Shown: piece after piece, positions 1 to 11,259 of the stretch
How the letters are laid out: the number at the start of each line of letters is the position of its first letter
How positions within the stretch are numbered: position 1 is the stretch's first letter
Assembly: GCA_037176885.1 (NCBI GenBank)
Contig: JAWWNJ010000047.1
Location: 1,302,001-1,366,000, forward strand
Direction: 5' to 3'
DNA from: Favolaschia claudopus
Taxonomy: Eukaryota > Basidiomycota > Agaricomycetes > Agaricales > Mycenaceae
Length of the DNA: 64,000 nt
The notes under the pieces: generated by a model
What the model was told of the DNA's origin: nothing
Seen by the model: the letters and a program-made list of their open reading frames with translations, nothing else
Database searches by the model: none
Position numbers and translations under genes: made by a program

Positions 1-159
1 CATTGCCAATTCCAATGTCCCTGATTTATGGTATAGAAATACATTTACGACGAGGATCGACTTGCATGTGATCACCGGAAGTTGTCTCGCGTTCGTATGG
101 CAAAAGCGTTTAGCCAATCGATTGCGTCCAGTTAGTGCAACGCGGTGCTTTCCTCCGAT

Positions 160-769
160 ATGGATTCCTGCTCACTATCTGCATATCCAGACTTTAGAAA
201 AGAGTACGTTCATTATTCTGAGTCCACTGCGAAAGCGAACGCAATGGATTGATCAATTTCTTGCTTGCAGGCAGTGGGCTGATACTCTCGGCGTTCCCAT
301 CGAGGAATTAGCTGGTCTCGACCTGGAGGACGTTCAGAAGAGAGCCGCAGAAGCACACAAGATGAACACCGCCCAACAAGTCGATGAACAACCTGTCGAA
401 GCCGTTGCAGCAGCCGTTCAGATCGTGGTTGAGACTGACAGTGACTCGGCCCCGGCTACCACAGAGGAGCCCGCCGTAGCAAAGCCTATTGAAGAGAGCG
501 GGAAGGACGTATCACCAGCAGATCCCAACAAAGCGGATGATAGGGCTCAACAAGTTCAGCCTCAGGCTGCTCCGATACCTATTGCGGTGGCTGCCCAACT
601 ACCCCCGAATCTGGCGCAGCCGGAACCTGAACCCGAGGAAGACCTGGATGATGAAAACGCAGTCATCCTGGGATTGCGTGTCTATACTGATAAAGAGGCA
701 GGGGCTGCGGTTATTGGAGGGCAGCTCAGATACGAGATGGAGGCAGCTTTCGCGAATATGGTTATCTAG
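160..769 (+). CDS. Hypothetical acidic Ala/Pro/Glu-rich protein (5' end uncertain)
   Basis: Two exons, 160-203 and 271-769, joined by a GTACG...TTGCAG intron keep one frame of 180 codons. The second exon begins QWADTLGVPIEEL and continues into a low-complexity stretch rich in Ala, Pro, Gln and Glu that ends near EEDLDDENAVILGLRVYTD. No domain is recognised. The ATG at 160 is the first in this frame, but the gene may have further exons left of the window, so the start is uncertain. No neighbour suggests a role. The ORF is supported by the matched splice phase and by its length compared with the shadow frames. Confidence 0.5.
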
Positions 770-1149
770 ACATCAGAATGGCTTGCTATTCAATTACTAC
801 CATGTGTTCAGTTCGATAATTTACCTTGCTGCGAGATGAGGGGTCTACTAGTAGAACGTCGTGCAGCGAGATTTTCTAATATCAATTCGACAGATTTCGA
901 TGCAGTGAGACGGCATTGACATGGAACTCGAAGCGGACCGTTCGGTGCAGCTGTTCAGTCTCCCCGCACGATGTTCAGTTTGCGAGTAGCATGATGTTTA
1001 CGACATACATAGAAGATACATCGACAGCATAATAGAAAAGATATTAGAAAAGCGTCCGAATGTGAAATCACATCGAAATAAGCCGAAGTAAATACGATAG
1101 CAAGTCCATGAGCTTGTCCGTTGAATAATGAAAACCGAAATAAGTGCAA
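770..1149. other. Intergenic, nothing recognised
   Basis: AT-rich spacer between two converging genes. It would hold both 3' UTRs. No repeat or ORF of note was seen. Confidence 0.5.
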
Positions 1150-1902
1150 TCAGAACAACGTGTCCAACTCCCTCCTCACAATGAACTCCTTGATGCCACT
1201 CGGTCCCGCCGACACGTCATCCTGATCTTCCGCAGCATCTCCAAACCAACGACTCTCCCGCCTAGATGAAACACCTGAAGATTTGGACGAACGAATGGTA
1301 GACGAAGAAATCCGTGGGCGCGAAGAAGAAGGCGAAGGCGCCGTGGACGAAGAAGAAACCGACGAAGCGCGCCGCGGGTGACCCAATCCAATCTGCGCAG
1401 CAGCGGTGGGACGAGCGATAGCTTCAGGGATCGAATTCGAAGAAATTGAAGTAGACTCGTAATCGACTAGTATGGTGTGAGCGAGGTGGGGTAGAGTTCC
1501 AGACTCGTAGTAGAGGGTAGTAGCAGTTATAACTGGCAGACGACCAAGAGGCGAGGGGCGTAATGTCGCATATTTGTGCTCTGGGTGGCGCCCGCGCACC
1601 GGCCGAGACGAAGATTCGGATTCGATCGGGATTGAATGCTAGAGGGTCGCTTCATGAATGGTGAAGTAAAACGAAATAAAGGAGACTCACGAGGTCTGAG
1701 ACATCTGTATTTGGCAGGAAACTAGCCTGGGAAGACAAAGATTCGATTGGTATGGGATGCTGGATGGAGGTTAGTTAATAAGCAAATTATGAGGAAAGCA
1801 GAGGGAAAGGAGACTCACGAATGCGAAATCTGAGACATCTGTATCAGGGAGGGGACCAGCCCACGACGACAATGACGACGATATGGAGGGGAAAGAGATC
1901 AT
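1150..1902 (-). CDS. Hypothetical Ser-rich protein with a duplicated mini-exon
   Basis: Three exons on the minus strand (1902-1819, 1726-1691, 1638-1150), all phase 0, give 202 aa. The 36-nt middle exon encodes ASFLPNTDVSDL. The end of exon 1 encodes the related WAGPLPDTDVSDFAF, and both are followed by an almost identical GTGAGTCTCCTTT donor region, so an exon plus its donor was duplicated. The C-terminal half is Ser/Arg-rich (SSSTAPSPSSSRPRISSS) and ends IKEFIVRRELDTLF. No domain is recognised. The start at 1902 is the first ATG in the frame, but upstream exons towards 2.1 kb are possible. Confidence 0.5.
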
Positions 1903-2099
1903 ATTTGACGAAGGCGCGGAGATGAAGATGGAAGGTAGAGAACTTGAAGATGAAGCAGAAAAATGCAGAGGATGATAGAGCAAAAGCGTGAAAGTAGATG
2001 AAGGTAGGGAGAGAGAAAGATTTGTGTAACACTAATCACCCTGACCGATTCTTTATGAGATGCAATCAGGAGAGGAGACACTTTGTCTAGATCTGAGAC

Positions 2100-3690
2100 T
2101 CAAAACTCCGATGCCCCGTCGGCCGAATATCACCGACTGCCGCCAAAGCTGCGTTATGCCAGCAAGCTTGGTCGAAGAAACCACAAGCTTGGTCGACGAC
2201 ACCAGCACGGGTAAGGGAGACGATTGCCGCAGTGACCCCGCTCCACATCCGCTCCTCCTCCACCTCTCCCTCTCTCGCTCTATGGATAGATTGAATCTTC
2301 CTCTTCATACGAATGCCCACACTCGCTCGGATCCCTCGCAAATCTCACTGCCAGTAAATCTGAGCCACGGGTAGACAAGGCGATCGGGGATGACAAAGGC
2401 GAGGCAATTCATGGAAGGAGGACGACATTTGCGTCCATGAGGACGTATGTACGCAGAGGTGGGTGATATGAAGATGGCTGCGATAGAAGAGTGCCGGTCG
2501 ACGGGCGTACAGCGTCCGTTTTGGTGAGCTGCGAGCCTCCCCTTCACCCCTTTACCCTCACCACTTCACGTCCTGGGTATGCCGCCATCCCTCCCAAGGC
2601 ATTGTGTCGCCTATCCACCCTCGCCTGCACTCCACACACCCGCGATGGACGGAACAACCGACACCAACGGGCAATCCATAGCCGCGCCACAGCGACCTCT
2701 TCATCCCCTTGCTCATCAGCCCAATCTCAGCCCATGTCCGCCTTCCTTGGTCTGTAAGCGCATCTACCCCTTGAATACCATCTTCGTCGCGGCACGGGCG
2801 GCGGGGGAAAGGTGCTGCGATCGAATAAGAACGAGACGCGACGTGCGAGACGTGGGCGGAAGGCTCAGCGTAGCGCTGCGCGGTGGAACGAACTACGAGC
2901 TCGAAGCCACCGGGAAGAGGGACGAGCATACGTGGCACATGGCATGGTGAGGTGCGCGTACAAGCTCCATCTTCTTCGTTCGCTCACCCTCGCCCACCGA
3001 GTCTCCCTAACAAGCAACCGCTGTGCATTCACACCGCCTGTCCCCAACGCACGGAGTGGGCTCTCGTGCCTGCCCCTCACCGCACCACGCACCCGACACC
3101 CGCATCTGAGAACGCTCCCCCAAACCGCCACCCTTCGACTCGTCACTCCCCCCACTCTTCCAAGGACCTTCAAGGCTCATCTCCCCCCCTTTGACCGTCC
3201 AGTCGCGTCCTCTTTTCCCCTGCTACGTCTCCCCGCGCCTCGTCTTCTATCCCTCATCCTCAGCTTGATCACCGCCCGAGATGCGTACGAGCGTCGACAG
3301 GACACCCTGTACGTCCCAGTGCATCTCCGCAGCGTCGAGAAGACGCAGCCGCGGAAGAACGGTGGGATAGCCGCAGTGGCGAAAGCGAAGGCGAGGCGAG
3401 GCGAGGAATGGCTATGGTGGTGCCGACGAAGACAAAGAAGAAGCGGCCTGCGCCTGCACCCGTAGCTTCAAGGACGGGTAGTGCACTGTCGAAGAGACAC
3501 ACCCGCAAGAGTAGGAAGGTGTACCCGCAGCAGCTAAGGCGAGACAGCCAAGGCGAGGAGTGCTGATGAAGACGAAGCGTACGCGCGGAAATTTACGTCC
3601 CGTTGGGTAGGGAAGACGCGTATGGCGGATGAGACGAGACGAGGCAGACGGGGGAGCAGACCGATGGCAACGCAGAGGGCCAGGGCGGGG
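2100..3690. other. GC-rich stretch without a convincing gene
   Basis: Several overlapping long frames occur on both strands, as expected for GC-rich DNA. None shows a recognisable motif, a consistent splice pattern or a believable amino-acid composition. Low-complexity Arg/Pro/Ser readings dominate. I call no gene here. Confidence 0.4.
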
Positions 3691-5470
3691 TACGAGGATC
3701 ACGGCCGACGGAATCAGCTTCCCATCAGCGTCGACGCTGGAGCTGGAGATGAGGGCGACGGGGTAGAAGGAGAGATGGTGCCGCGGGACAGCGGCCTCAG
3801 GCCTCATCACCCCTCCCCGAATCCACCCCGCATCCCCTTCTCCGTAAGCGAATCCATGGCGGCGGAGCCATCCTCGTTTGCACGCGCTCATGCACAAGGG
3901 GTTGGAGGGGCGGGGAAAGGAGGTGCCGAGTAGAGGACGAGGGCCGCTTGGGTCGTGAAATCAATACGCCAGAGGGTGGGATAGAGGCGGATGCAGTGGA
4001 CGCTGAAGGGAACGACAAGCGTTGGTGAGAACGACGTAGGAGCATCTGCCATCGTATTCTATCCATCGGCGACCTCCATTCTGCCCGTCCCCACAGGCAG
4101 ACCACCAGGACAGGCGTCCGTTTCATTCTCCGTCCCGACGTCCCGCTGCCCCCGCTTCGAATCCACAATCATCGTATCAACATGCCGCGGTCACGCAATC
4201 GCAAGGATAAGTCTGACGACTCTGGTCGCATGGGGATGCGGTGGGGGATGTGGATGTCGACCAACATAATACATATGAGGGTGATGAGATACGAGCGGGA
4301 AGGTAGGGGTACGATGAGGAGGATGAGGGTGAGGCGAGGCGAGGGATGGGTAGCGGGGGCAGGGGTGACTAGTGGCGAGTCCCCAATTGCAAGTGGGTCT
4401 TCCCGCTCAAATCGAATATCACTTGAAAAAACGGCCAGCGCGAGGAAGACTGCCACGCGTGCTTTGGTTCCTTGCTCTGGAATCGATACCCGGTCCGCAC
4501 CAGCAGACGAGGTGTCGCTTGACGACGCCGAAAACGATGCGTAACGCGGTGGGGCGTACTGCATCGACTGCAGGGGAGAGCAGGGCTGAGATAGCGGTGA
4601 ATGTGGGCAGATGGACGAAGGTGGACTCGGCAGTGGTCGGAGGGCGTCAAGGTCGTCGTATTCCTAGAGAGTGCCTGAGATGGTACGTGGTGAGTGAGGA
4701 GGAGGTGAAACTGACGAGGGGCGGTGGCGAGAAACGTACCGGTGGTGTATAGGTAGCAGGAAGCTGAGACCATGGCTATTGAAAGCAGATGCGGGTTGCG
4801 TAGGATCCAGCTTGATTCTTCAAAAGATGGTGAGCTGGGTTGCGTGGACAAGGATATTCGAGACGACGCACCGAGCTTAGCTGACTATGGACCGGATGCC
4901 AGGGAAAATGCCCCAGGACACGCAGCGTATCGATAAATCTGTTTATTGTAAAGTGATGAACTGGTTGCGGAGACGAGAATATTAGAGACGACGCACCAGC
5001 TTGACAAGCTATTCAACTAAGTACACCATCCTACAGCACCCAATCCAGCTCTACGTCACGACTCGGAAGACTTGGAAATATCGTCGACGAATGCGGGCAT
5101 TTTGCTTGGAGTCGGATGAAAGCGGTGAAGCGGAAGCGTCGAGATACATGAAATCCGAGGGCTAGATAGCAAACTGCACGGAGAAGAGGGATAAGTCAGC
5201 CTGAGACCAGCAGGATGAAGAAAGCGGAGATTACACACGAAGATTATTTGAATCACTGTATCTCCCGCTCTACAGCAAGGAATTGAGGTTCGAAGCGAGC
5301 TGAGAGACTAGAAAAAGTGCTAGAGGATTTGCGGCAGAGATTGAACCGGTTCGCTGCAAATTCATCTGAAAAGCGTTGAGCGTCGTGGTGGTCGATGGTG
5401 AGAAAAGAATGCCGTTGCGTGCCGAGATCATCTTCTCAAATCAACAAGCATCAACACAATCCTCTTCTTC
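3690..5470. repeat. Duplicated block, copy 1
   Basis: This stretch resembles 11630-12970 in the same orientation, with patchy but clear similarity. Examples are the GGCCGC(T/C)TGGGTCGTGA string near 3940 and 11680, the ATATCGTCGACGAATGCGGG region near 5090 versus 12590, and the nearly identical 70-bp stretch at 5393-5470 versus 12881-12960. On the minus strand both copies can encode a short C-terminal peptide containing MYLDASAS and SDSK. In this copy an in-frame TAG lies just upstream of it, so it may be a decayed gene end. Function unknown. Confidence 0.55.
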
Positions 5471-5683
5471 TCAAACCATCATCAGCTTTTGTCTTTCGAC
5501 GTCTGCGGCTTCCCCTCCGCATAGCTGATTTTACGACCTCAACTTCCGAGTCGCTGGCCTCAGAACCTCCCCGCAATCTCTCTGACACTGCGCGCCTTGG
5601 CCCTTGAAAGTAACTTCAGGCTGAGGGGCTCTCGCTGCTCCCAAAAACTCGCTTATCATCTCTGTGATTTCCCTAGCCTCGCG

Positions 5684-5785
5684 CTCGGATATCGTGCGCG
5701 GTGCATCACCTGCTCAGAATAGTGAAATGAAGTGAAACGCATTTAATGCCGTAGGCCAGTCGAGGTTCGACCCCTCGTATCCGGG
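5684..5785 (+). ncRNA. tRNA-like module, type 2
   Basis: The 5' strand CTCGGATA pairs with TATCCGGG. The D-like stem GTGC/GCAT closes loop GCGGT. The T-arm is CGAGG-TTCGACC-CCTCG with a B-box-like sequence. The anticodon stem is weak (about 3 bp). It is related to the type 1 modules downstream. Confidence 0.45.
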
Positions 5786-6258
5786 ATTAGATGATCGCTC
5801 CCTCATTCTCGTTTTTGCTAAATTTTATTTGATCTACATACTTCAGACTCGACCCGGCATAAAACTCTTACCTTGCCTCAATATTTAGCGGCCCCGCTCG
5901 GAACTCGTTCTTCTTTTCCCTTATCTCGCTTGCTCTTTTCTCCCCGGCCTCTCCCCAATCGTCGTCTTTGTCAAATCTCAATCCTGGCAAAAACGTCTGG
6001 AGGAGCACCAAGAAGAAGGAATAGTATTACTTGAAGAATACTGTAACGCGCCGTCGATATCATAGAGTCAGTCATTCCTCTTCAGCAGTCAACAGAATTC
6101 AGCTCTTGTCTAACAATCACTCCTACGTTTTTGCATTCCTCTTCTTACGACGTCTGCGATTCCGACTCCGCATAACTTATTGAAATGTATACTGGTACCA
6201 CCCTCCAAGTCCTCGACGTCATCTCTCTGACAATTTTTATCCTCAAATCATCCTCGCA

Positions 6259-6344
6259 CTCGGATGTCGTACGCCTGCGCATTACAGCGGATCCAAACCG
6301 ACAAACCCCACAGCCCAGTCGAGGTTCGACTCCTCGCATCTGAG
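6259..6344 (+). ncRNA. tRNA-like module, type 2
   Basis: An 8-bp outer stem CTCGGATG/CATCTGAG (one G-U) and T-arm CGAGG-TTCGACT-CCTCG are clear. The D-arm is degenerate. A second, degenerate B-box-like string lies near 6440. Confidence 0.4.
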
Positions 6345-6576
6345 CCTGTCAACTGAGATCTTCTTCGACTTTTTCTCGTTTCTTCCGCCGTCCACCCTTA
6401 CTAGCATAAGATCCTCTAGCGTCCAAGAACTTGAAATAGGTCCGACTCCTCCGCGTCTTCGGCCGTCGGTGGTTAGTCTTTTCCCCCAACTTTCCGCCTA
6501 ATTTATAGTCTCACCATATAGGCGATTCGCGCTGTATCCAACCTCAGTGCGAGGCAGCGTAAGCATCGCCCAACAC

Positions 6577-6668
6577 ACGGACGTCGTGCTTGGAGCACCA
6601 CCGCCGCTAAATCCCCTGTGTCTGTTTTAGTTTAAAACGGTGATAGAGGTTCGATTCCTCTCGTCCGA
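6577..6668 (+). ncRNA. tRNA-like module, type 1
   Basis: Outer stem CGGACG/CGTCCG. D-like stem GTGC/GCAC with loop TTGGA. Anticodon-like stem CACCG/CGGTG around a loop that opens CCGCTAAA and carries a 25-30 nt insert. T-arm AGAGG-TTCGATT-CCTCT. TTTTT lies about 25 nt downstream. Confidence 0.5.
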
Positions 6669-6901
6669 ATAGATATTCCGTCTTCCATTCTTTTTGTCTA
6701 TTCTGTCGTTATCCTTTGCTAACACACGAACAGCTTGTGCTGCGAAGGTAAGTATGTGCTGCTTCTCCTCACTCTGGATCGTCTGTGATCATTGTTTTTT
6801 TCTATCTGATTTTGTTTACTTTGCAGACTTTCTTCCACAATTTATAATGCTGGCTCTCTATAATTGTCTTCAACCTGAATGGTGGGAAGGCTATCCAGAA
6901 C

Positions 6902-7000
6902 TCGGATGTCGTGCTTGGAGCGCCGCCGCCGCTAAATCATGCGTGTTTGAAGTTACAGGATCTTTAAAACGGTGCCGGAGGTACAAATCCTCTCGTCAGA
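6902..7000 (+). ncRNA. tRNA-like module, type 1, degenerate B-box
   Basis: Same layout as the previous module: D-like stem with loop TTGGA and anticodon-like stem CGCCG/CGGTG. The T-arm has decayed to GGAGG-TACAAAT-CCTCT and the 3' strand reads CGTCAGA, so this copy may be inactive. Confidence 0.4.
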
Positions 7001-7169
7001 ATGGGCCGATTTCGTGTTCTTTCTTTTCGTTTTTCCGCCGTAACCCTTTGCTTACATACGAATAGGTACCCCGTTCAATAAGTAGCTCCAACTCTGCGCA
7101 TTCGTGGTTGTTTAATCTGATTTGTTACAGTATCTTGCCAGCTTTCTTCAGGCCATCAACTCAACTCAA

Positions 7170-7490
7170 ACTCAAATGGTGTCGACTTCGAACATCTAAC
7201 TTCACGCTTCTACAAAACAAATCTGGATCTTCTCTCGCGCTATCGATTCCCCCGTGCGTTACTTCTACCTTTGGCCTCAGGCTCTTCCCATTGAACGATC
7301 TTCAGGCATCCAGAATATTCTAACCTGCTCGCCTCACCTTATATGCTTTTGTTTCCGGAAGTTCTCACCACCTGCCCACCTCGCCCAAGAATCACTCACC
7401 CGTGGAACCTTTCCTCCGTCGCCGAACACAAGACATGATTTTACTCACAAAACTCCGAATTTCATTAATGAAACTGTTCCGTTGCCGCCC
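7170..7490. repeat. Duplicated segment, partner of 16610-16915
   Basis: About 300 bp are shared in the same orientation with 16610-16915, for example AAATGGTGTCGACTT, TTCTCACCACCTGCCCACC and CGAACACAAGACATGATT. Both copies follow a tRNA-like array, so it belongs to a larger duplicated unit. Short frames are open, but no protein is recognised. Confidence 0.65.
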
Positions 7491-7507
7491 CCATGTAGTT
7501 CCGTGCA

Positions 7508-7586
7508 GGCTGGACACTACACCCAGCGCCAGCACCCGATGCGAGTTCGTGTTGTTGGGTACGGGTTGGGTGTAGTGTCCGGTTTG
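7508..7586. repeat. Hairpin-forming inverted repeat
   Basis: CTGGACACTACACCCA and TGGGTGTAGTGTCCGG form a roughly 15-bp stem around a loop of about 45 nt. Its nature is not known. Confidence 0.6.
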
Positions 7587-7757
7587 CTTTGGACGCGGCG
7601 GCATAAAAGGGCTTCGGAACCTCTTTTAAACTTTTGCCATTGCGTCTTGTCCATTGATTTGGTATAGCGGAAACGTTGCAGGATTAAGCTTATGTTCTTC
7701 TATGTACCCTCTGGAGCGTGATGTAGAACGCCGTTACATGCCGAGACGACATCAATA

Positions 7758-8059
7758 GTAACGGTCAGAGTAGCGTTTTAAGGTCGTTTATGAGGTCGTT
7801 TCTCAAGTCGTTTCTCAAAATCTTGAAGCGTGGGAGAAACGAATCAGAACGATAAACGACTTGAGAAACGATGTAAAACCGCCTCTGGAGGCGTTTATGA
7901 AGTCGTTTATGGGTCGTTTCTCCTGCCAAATGAGTTGCTAGTCGTTTATTCCCACGTTTCTGTCGATTTTCTGATCCCATCAATTTTGAAAAACGACTCC
8001 ATAAACGACTTGCAGAAACGACCTCATAAACGACCTGAAAACGCTACTCTGACCGTTAC
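7758..8059. mobile_element. Mariner-type MITE with AAACGAC repeats
   Basis: A 302-bp element starts GTAACGGTCAGAGTAGCG and ends with its reverse complement. It is flanked by TA on both sides (7756-7757 and 8060-8061), the target duplication of Tc1/mariner elements. The inverted repeats run for about 60 bp. The interior holds many copies of GTCGTTT(A/C)T or its complement, possibly subterminal transposase sites. It has no coding capacity, so it would be non-autonomous. Confidence 0.8.
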
Positions 8060-8230
8060 TAATCTCAACAAACTTCAACAGAATGCTCTTCTTCTCGCTT
8101 CTCGAATCACCACCTGGCTTTTCAAGTCCTCCACGTCATCTTCCTAACACGCCCTCAATTTGGCGCGCGCGCCGGCGCCGCCTTCACGCAAAGACTCGCT
8201 TATTATCCGTGTGCTCTCCCCACCCTCTCA

Positions 8231-8321
8231 CTCGGATGTCGTACGCGATGCATCGTCTGCATAGCTGATTCGAAGTGAACAATCTCGCAAGCCAGTCGAG
8301 GTTCGACTCCTCGCATCCGAG
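8231..8321 (+). ncRNA. tRNA-like module, type 2
   Basis: CTCGGATG pairs perfectly with CATCCGAG. T-arm CGAGG-TTCGACT-CCTCG. D-like stem GTAC/GCAT. The compensatory change relative to the CTCGGATA/TATCCGGG copy supports a conserved RNA stem. Confidence 0.5.
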
Positions 8322-8369
8322 TGCACGACAAGAATTCTCTCGCAATGATTTTTTTGTTCATGCTGCTTT

Positions 8370-8398
8370 AACCAAGTCGTTCGTTCGTTCGTTCGTTG
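8370..8398. repeat. TTCG microsatellite
   Basis: About five GTTC/TTCG repeats, ending in GTTGTTC. Confidence 0.7.
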
Positions 8399-9112
8399 TT
8401 CTGTCTTCCATCCTCTTCCTGCTATCTCTACTCCGTCTTCGCATCTGATCACTTGCCAACCCTCAGCCGTTTTAGAAGGTCTATCTTCAGTTACCAGTCC
8501 GCTATCTTTGCCACGCGAGTATATAACATCTATATTCTATCATCCGTTGGTCCCAACTCAATTGGGCCCTGAACCGGACTCTGTATCTCAGCATCGACGA
8601 GTAGGCAAGACGTGCTGCTGCATGATTGCCATGCCGTTCTGTCGAGGTTCAACTCCTCCCGCTCGTTCGATCATTCCTGGCCTATCACTCGCCTTTTTAC
8701 TCGAATTTTTCTCAGTTGTGATGAAAGCTTCATTCACATCTTTTCTAGTAAGTAATTGTCACCTACCCAACCCAAATCACTCAGACATGCCCTGCGGTAC
8801 ATGACTAACTCTAGCTTACCCAAGGGTCCAACATCGGAAGCGCAACGGGCGATCGAGGTTCAATCCCTCCTCTCCGAATCGTCGCCAGAGGATTGTTTTT
8901 TTTGGCCTTGATCTATCGATCTTTCTGCACCTCATTCTCGGGAGTCCAAGTATCTCGGGGTTGGTTATCAGAGTATTATGGACGAACAGATGTCTCTCCA
9001 GCTCGCGTCGGATCGTCCGGGGTCAGTTTTATTTTATCTGCAAACTTTCCTCGCGATTTACAATTCTGGCGCTTTCTTCAACCTGAGTGGGCAACAACAG
9101 CACATTCAAGAC

Positions 9113-9206
9113 TCGGACGTCGTGCTTGGAGCACCACCGCAGCTCAGTATGATCACCAGCATTTTGAGGCACAACGGTGAACAGAGGTTCGAATCCTCTC
9201 GTCCGA
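9113..9206 (+). ncRNA. tRNA-like module, type 1
   Basis: TCGGACG/CGTCCGA 7-bp stem. GTGC-TTGGA-GCAC D-like arm. CACCG/CGGTG stem whose loop opens CAGCTCAG. T-arm AGAGG-TTCGAAT-CCTCT. TTTTT about 25 nt downstream. Confidence 0.55.
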
Positions 9207-9435
9207 ACTGGGACTTCGGTGAAGTATCTTTTTACTTTTTGTTATTTCTTCCGCCGTTATCCCTTGCTTACATACAAACCTCTAGCACTTGAATTAGTAG
9301 GTCCGACTTCCCCTGGCGTTCAACTGCCGATGCCTACTCTTTCCCCCAAAACTCTCCGCCCAACTTACCGTCTCTCCACATAGGTAATTCGCGCTGTCCT
9401 CAACCTGAGTGGTAGGTACTAAGCGCATCTAAGAC

Positions 9436-9526
9436 TCGGACGTCGTGCGTGTAGCACCACCGCCGCCACTAATTGTTGTTGTATCAAGTTGAAGCTGGTG
9501 ATAGAGGTTCGATTCCTCTCGTCCGA
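9436..9526 (+). ncRNA. tRNA-like module, type 1
   Basis: TCGGACG/CGTCCGA stem. CACCG/TGGTG anticodon-like stem (one G-U). AGAGG-TTCGATT-CCTCT T-arm. TTTTTTT about 25 nt downstream. Confidence 0.55.
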
Positions 9527-9749
9527 ATATGTGACTTCGGAGTCTCTTTTTTTCCCCCGTTATCCCTTGCTAACATACGAACAGCTAGCCCCCGGATGAG
9601 TAGGTACGAGGTCCGACTCCTCCTCGCGTTAAACTGTCAATGCCGAGTCTTTTCCCCCAAACTTTCCGCCTAATTCACAGTCTCTCTCCATATAGGCAAT
9701 TTATCCTGTCTCCAATTACAACCTGAATGGTAGGTAGGCTATCTAAGAC

Positions 9750-9849
9750 TCGGACGTCGTGCGTGGAGCACCATCGCCGCTAAATCATGTTCCTGCGTGG
9801 TTAAAGATAAGTTGAAACTGGTGATAGAGGTTCAAATCCTCTCGTCCGA
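9750..9849 (+). ncRNA. tRNA-like module, type 1
   Basis: TCGGACG/CGTCCGA stem. CATCG/TGGTG anticodon-like stem kept by wobble pairs. AGAGG-TTCAAAT-CCTCT T-arm. TTTTT follows near 9880. Confidence 0.55.
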
Positions 9850-10076
9850 ATCGGTGAAAAGACTTGCGATATTCGCTCTTCTTTTTACTTACTACGCCGT
9901 TGTCCATGCTAACATGCAGCAACTACTGGAAACCAATGAGTATGTAGCTCCGGCTCCTTGGAACCTTCGTCAGTCTGATTTAAATCTAAACTTCCCTTGA
10001 CAGGCTGGCAATTTAGGCATGCAGCTCTGTTTCTCTATTTGCGCTGGCGTTGACCGGAGTGAGAGCCTCAGGGTAC

Positions 10077-10164
10077 TCAGGAGTCTTGGAGCACTGCCGC
10101 AGCTAGTGCTGAAGTGTCGATGTAAAACGGCGGCGGTGGGAGAGGTTCGATTCCCCTCGTCCGA
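10077..10164 (+). ncRNA. tRNA-like module, type 1, altered 5' half
   Basis: The T-arm (AGAGG-TTCGATT-CCCCT) and the TGCCG/CGGCG stem are kept. The 5' part reads TCAGGAGTCTTGGAGCAC, with part of the acceptor and D region missing. The copy at 14610 shares this shortened 5' half. Confidence 0.4.
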
Positions 10165-10219
10165 ATGGATCACGCCAGTGTATGATTTTTCTTTTCTTTT
10201 CGTCTGTTGTCCATTGGTT

Positions 10220-11255
10220 ACAGAATAATTTACTTAAACAGCACAGGGCCTCTTGCTTGAGCTAATTCATGGTTCGATAAAATACTTATTCATCAGAGTT
10301 TTGATACTAATATAGAGGTTTCTTCGAAGTTTCCTCCCTCCCAACCTACCTCCGTCTCCTTCAAACGAAATCAACGCTCACATAAAGCTACAAAACAGGC
10401 TTTGAACTCAGTAAACCGCATCCTAGGATGTTTGCGGCACACCATTTGAATGACTGTCTTTCAGATCAAGTGTACCCTATATAGGGTGACCGGCCGAGGT
10501 TCGACCCCTCCTATCCTTCTGCACGCTCGCAGACATGGTACAGCTTTTTTCCCTCTGTCACTTCCGAATAAAGGATCCATTGGCGTATGCGGGGGTTTGA
10601 TTTTTCTCCTCGTGTTCTTGGTCTGTTAGATTCTGATTATTCTGCCGATTCATCTTTGTCAACAAAGGTCTCAATAGATTCAGCCATGTCGCCGCACGAA
10701 ATATCCGACAAGATCCCAATAAATTGAATCTCCATTCTTAGTTACACTATTAATTGCAGGATGCAGAACTATTCAGTGAGAAAAGCTCGAAAGCCTTAGC
10801 TGCCACAGGAGACTTTGAAGCCAAGCTATAAAGTAAGGCAAGACCCAAAACAAGCCACAAATGTGTATCAGGCACTCCTCGCAAATCAACCGTGGAAATG
10901 TACTGCCGTATACGGAGAATTTCAATTCGTTACTGACTCAAATGAACCGTGGAAATGTACTACCGGATACAGTGGAGCCGTGCCGAAACGGCGTCTGGAA
11001 CCTCGAAAGTCAACAGTCACCAACAAACTCGCTTCTTCTCTTGCCACCACGTCGCTTTCTCTGTCTCCTCACAGGCGCATGCCACAACTGGCGAATCTGA
11101 CAGCACATGCTATTCAAGGATCCTTCATAATTGTAAGTCAAGCCTCTCCCGCCACACTGCACACGTCGTTACTCCGGGCAGCGATCCCCTCTCGTTCTGA
11201 ATTGAATAAAAAACTTTTTCCCTCTTTAGCCATGTGGTCCCGCCGCCCTATTTAC
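10220..11255. other. No gene; short direct repeat and one orphan B-box
   Basis: I see no reliable ORF. An orphan B-box string CGAGGTTCGACCCCTC lies near 10495. Around 10890-10970 the string ACCGTGGAAATGTACT occurs twice, about 64 bp apart. The rest appears unstructured. Confidence 0.4.
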
Positions 11256-11259
11256 TACA

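Larger units (their letters stand above)
6420..7060 (+). repeat. Tandem ~320-bp units, array A (2 units)
   Basis: Two consecutive units, with modules starting near 6577 and 6902 (period about 325 bp). Each consists of a spacer containing GGTCCGACTCC-like and CTTTCCGCC strings, a lead-in related to CCTGAGTGG(G)NAGGC, and a tRNA-like module followed by a T-run. The same unit makes up arrays B and C. Confidence 0.65.
8920..10220 (+). repeat. Tandem ~320-bp units, array B (4 units)
   Basis: Modules begin near 9113, 9436, 9750 and 10077, so the spacing is 323, 314 and 327 bp. The spacers share CCGTTATCCCTTGCT, AGGTCCGACT and TTCCGCC strings with arrays A and C. Isolated B-box-like strings without a clear 5' half lie just before the array, near 8640 and 8855. 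Confidence 0.7.

Noticed and set aside
2812..3465. A 217-codon ORF in the GC-rich region
   Set aside because: Arg/Ser/Pro-rich low complexity, overlapped by equally long frames on both strands, no splice logic and no known motif.
9113..9206. Calling the modules ordinary serine tRNAs because the loop shows GCT
   Set aside because: U33 is missing, the D-loop is only 5 nt, and the long variable arm expected of tRNA-Ser is absent.
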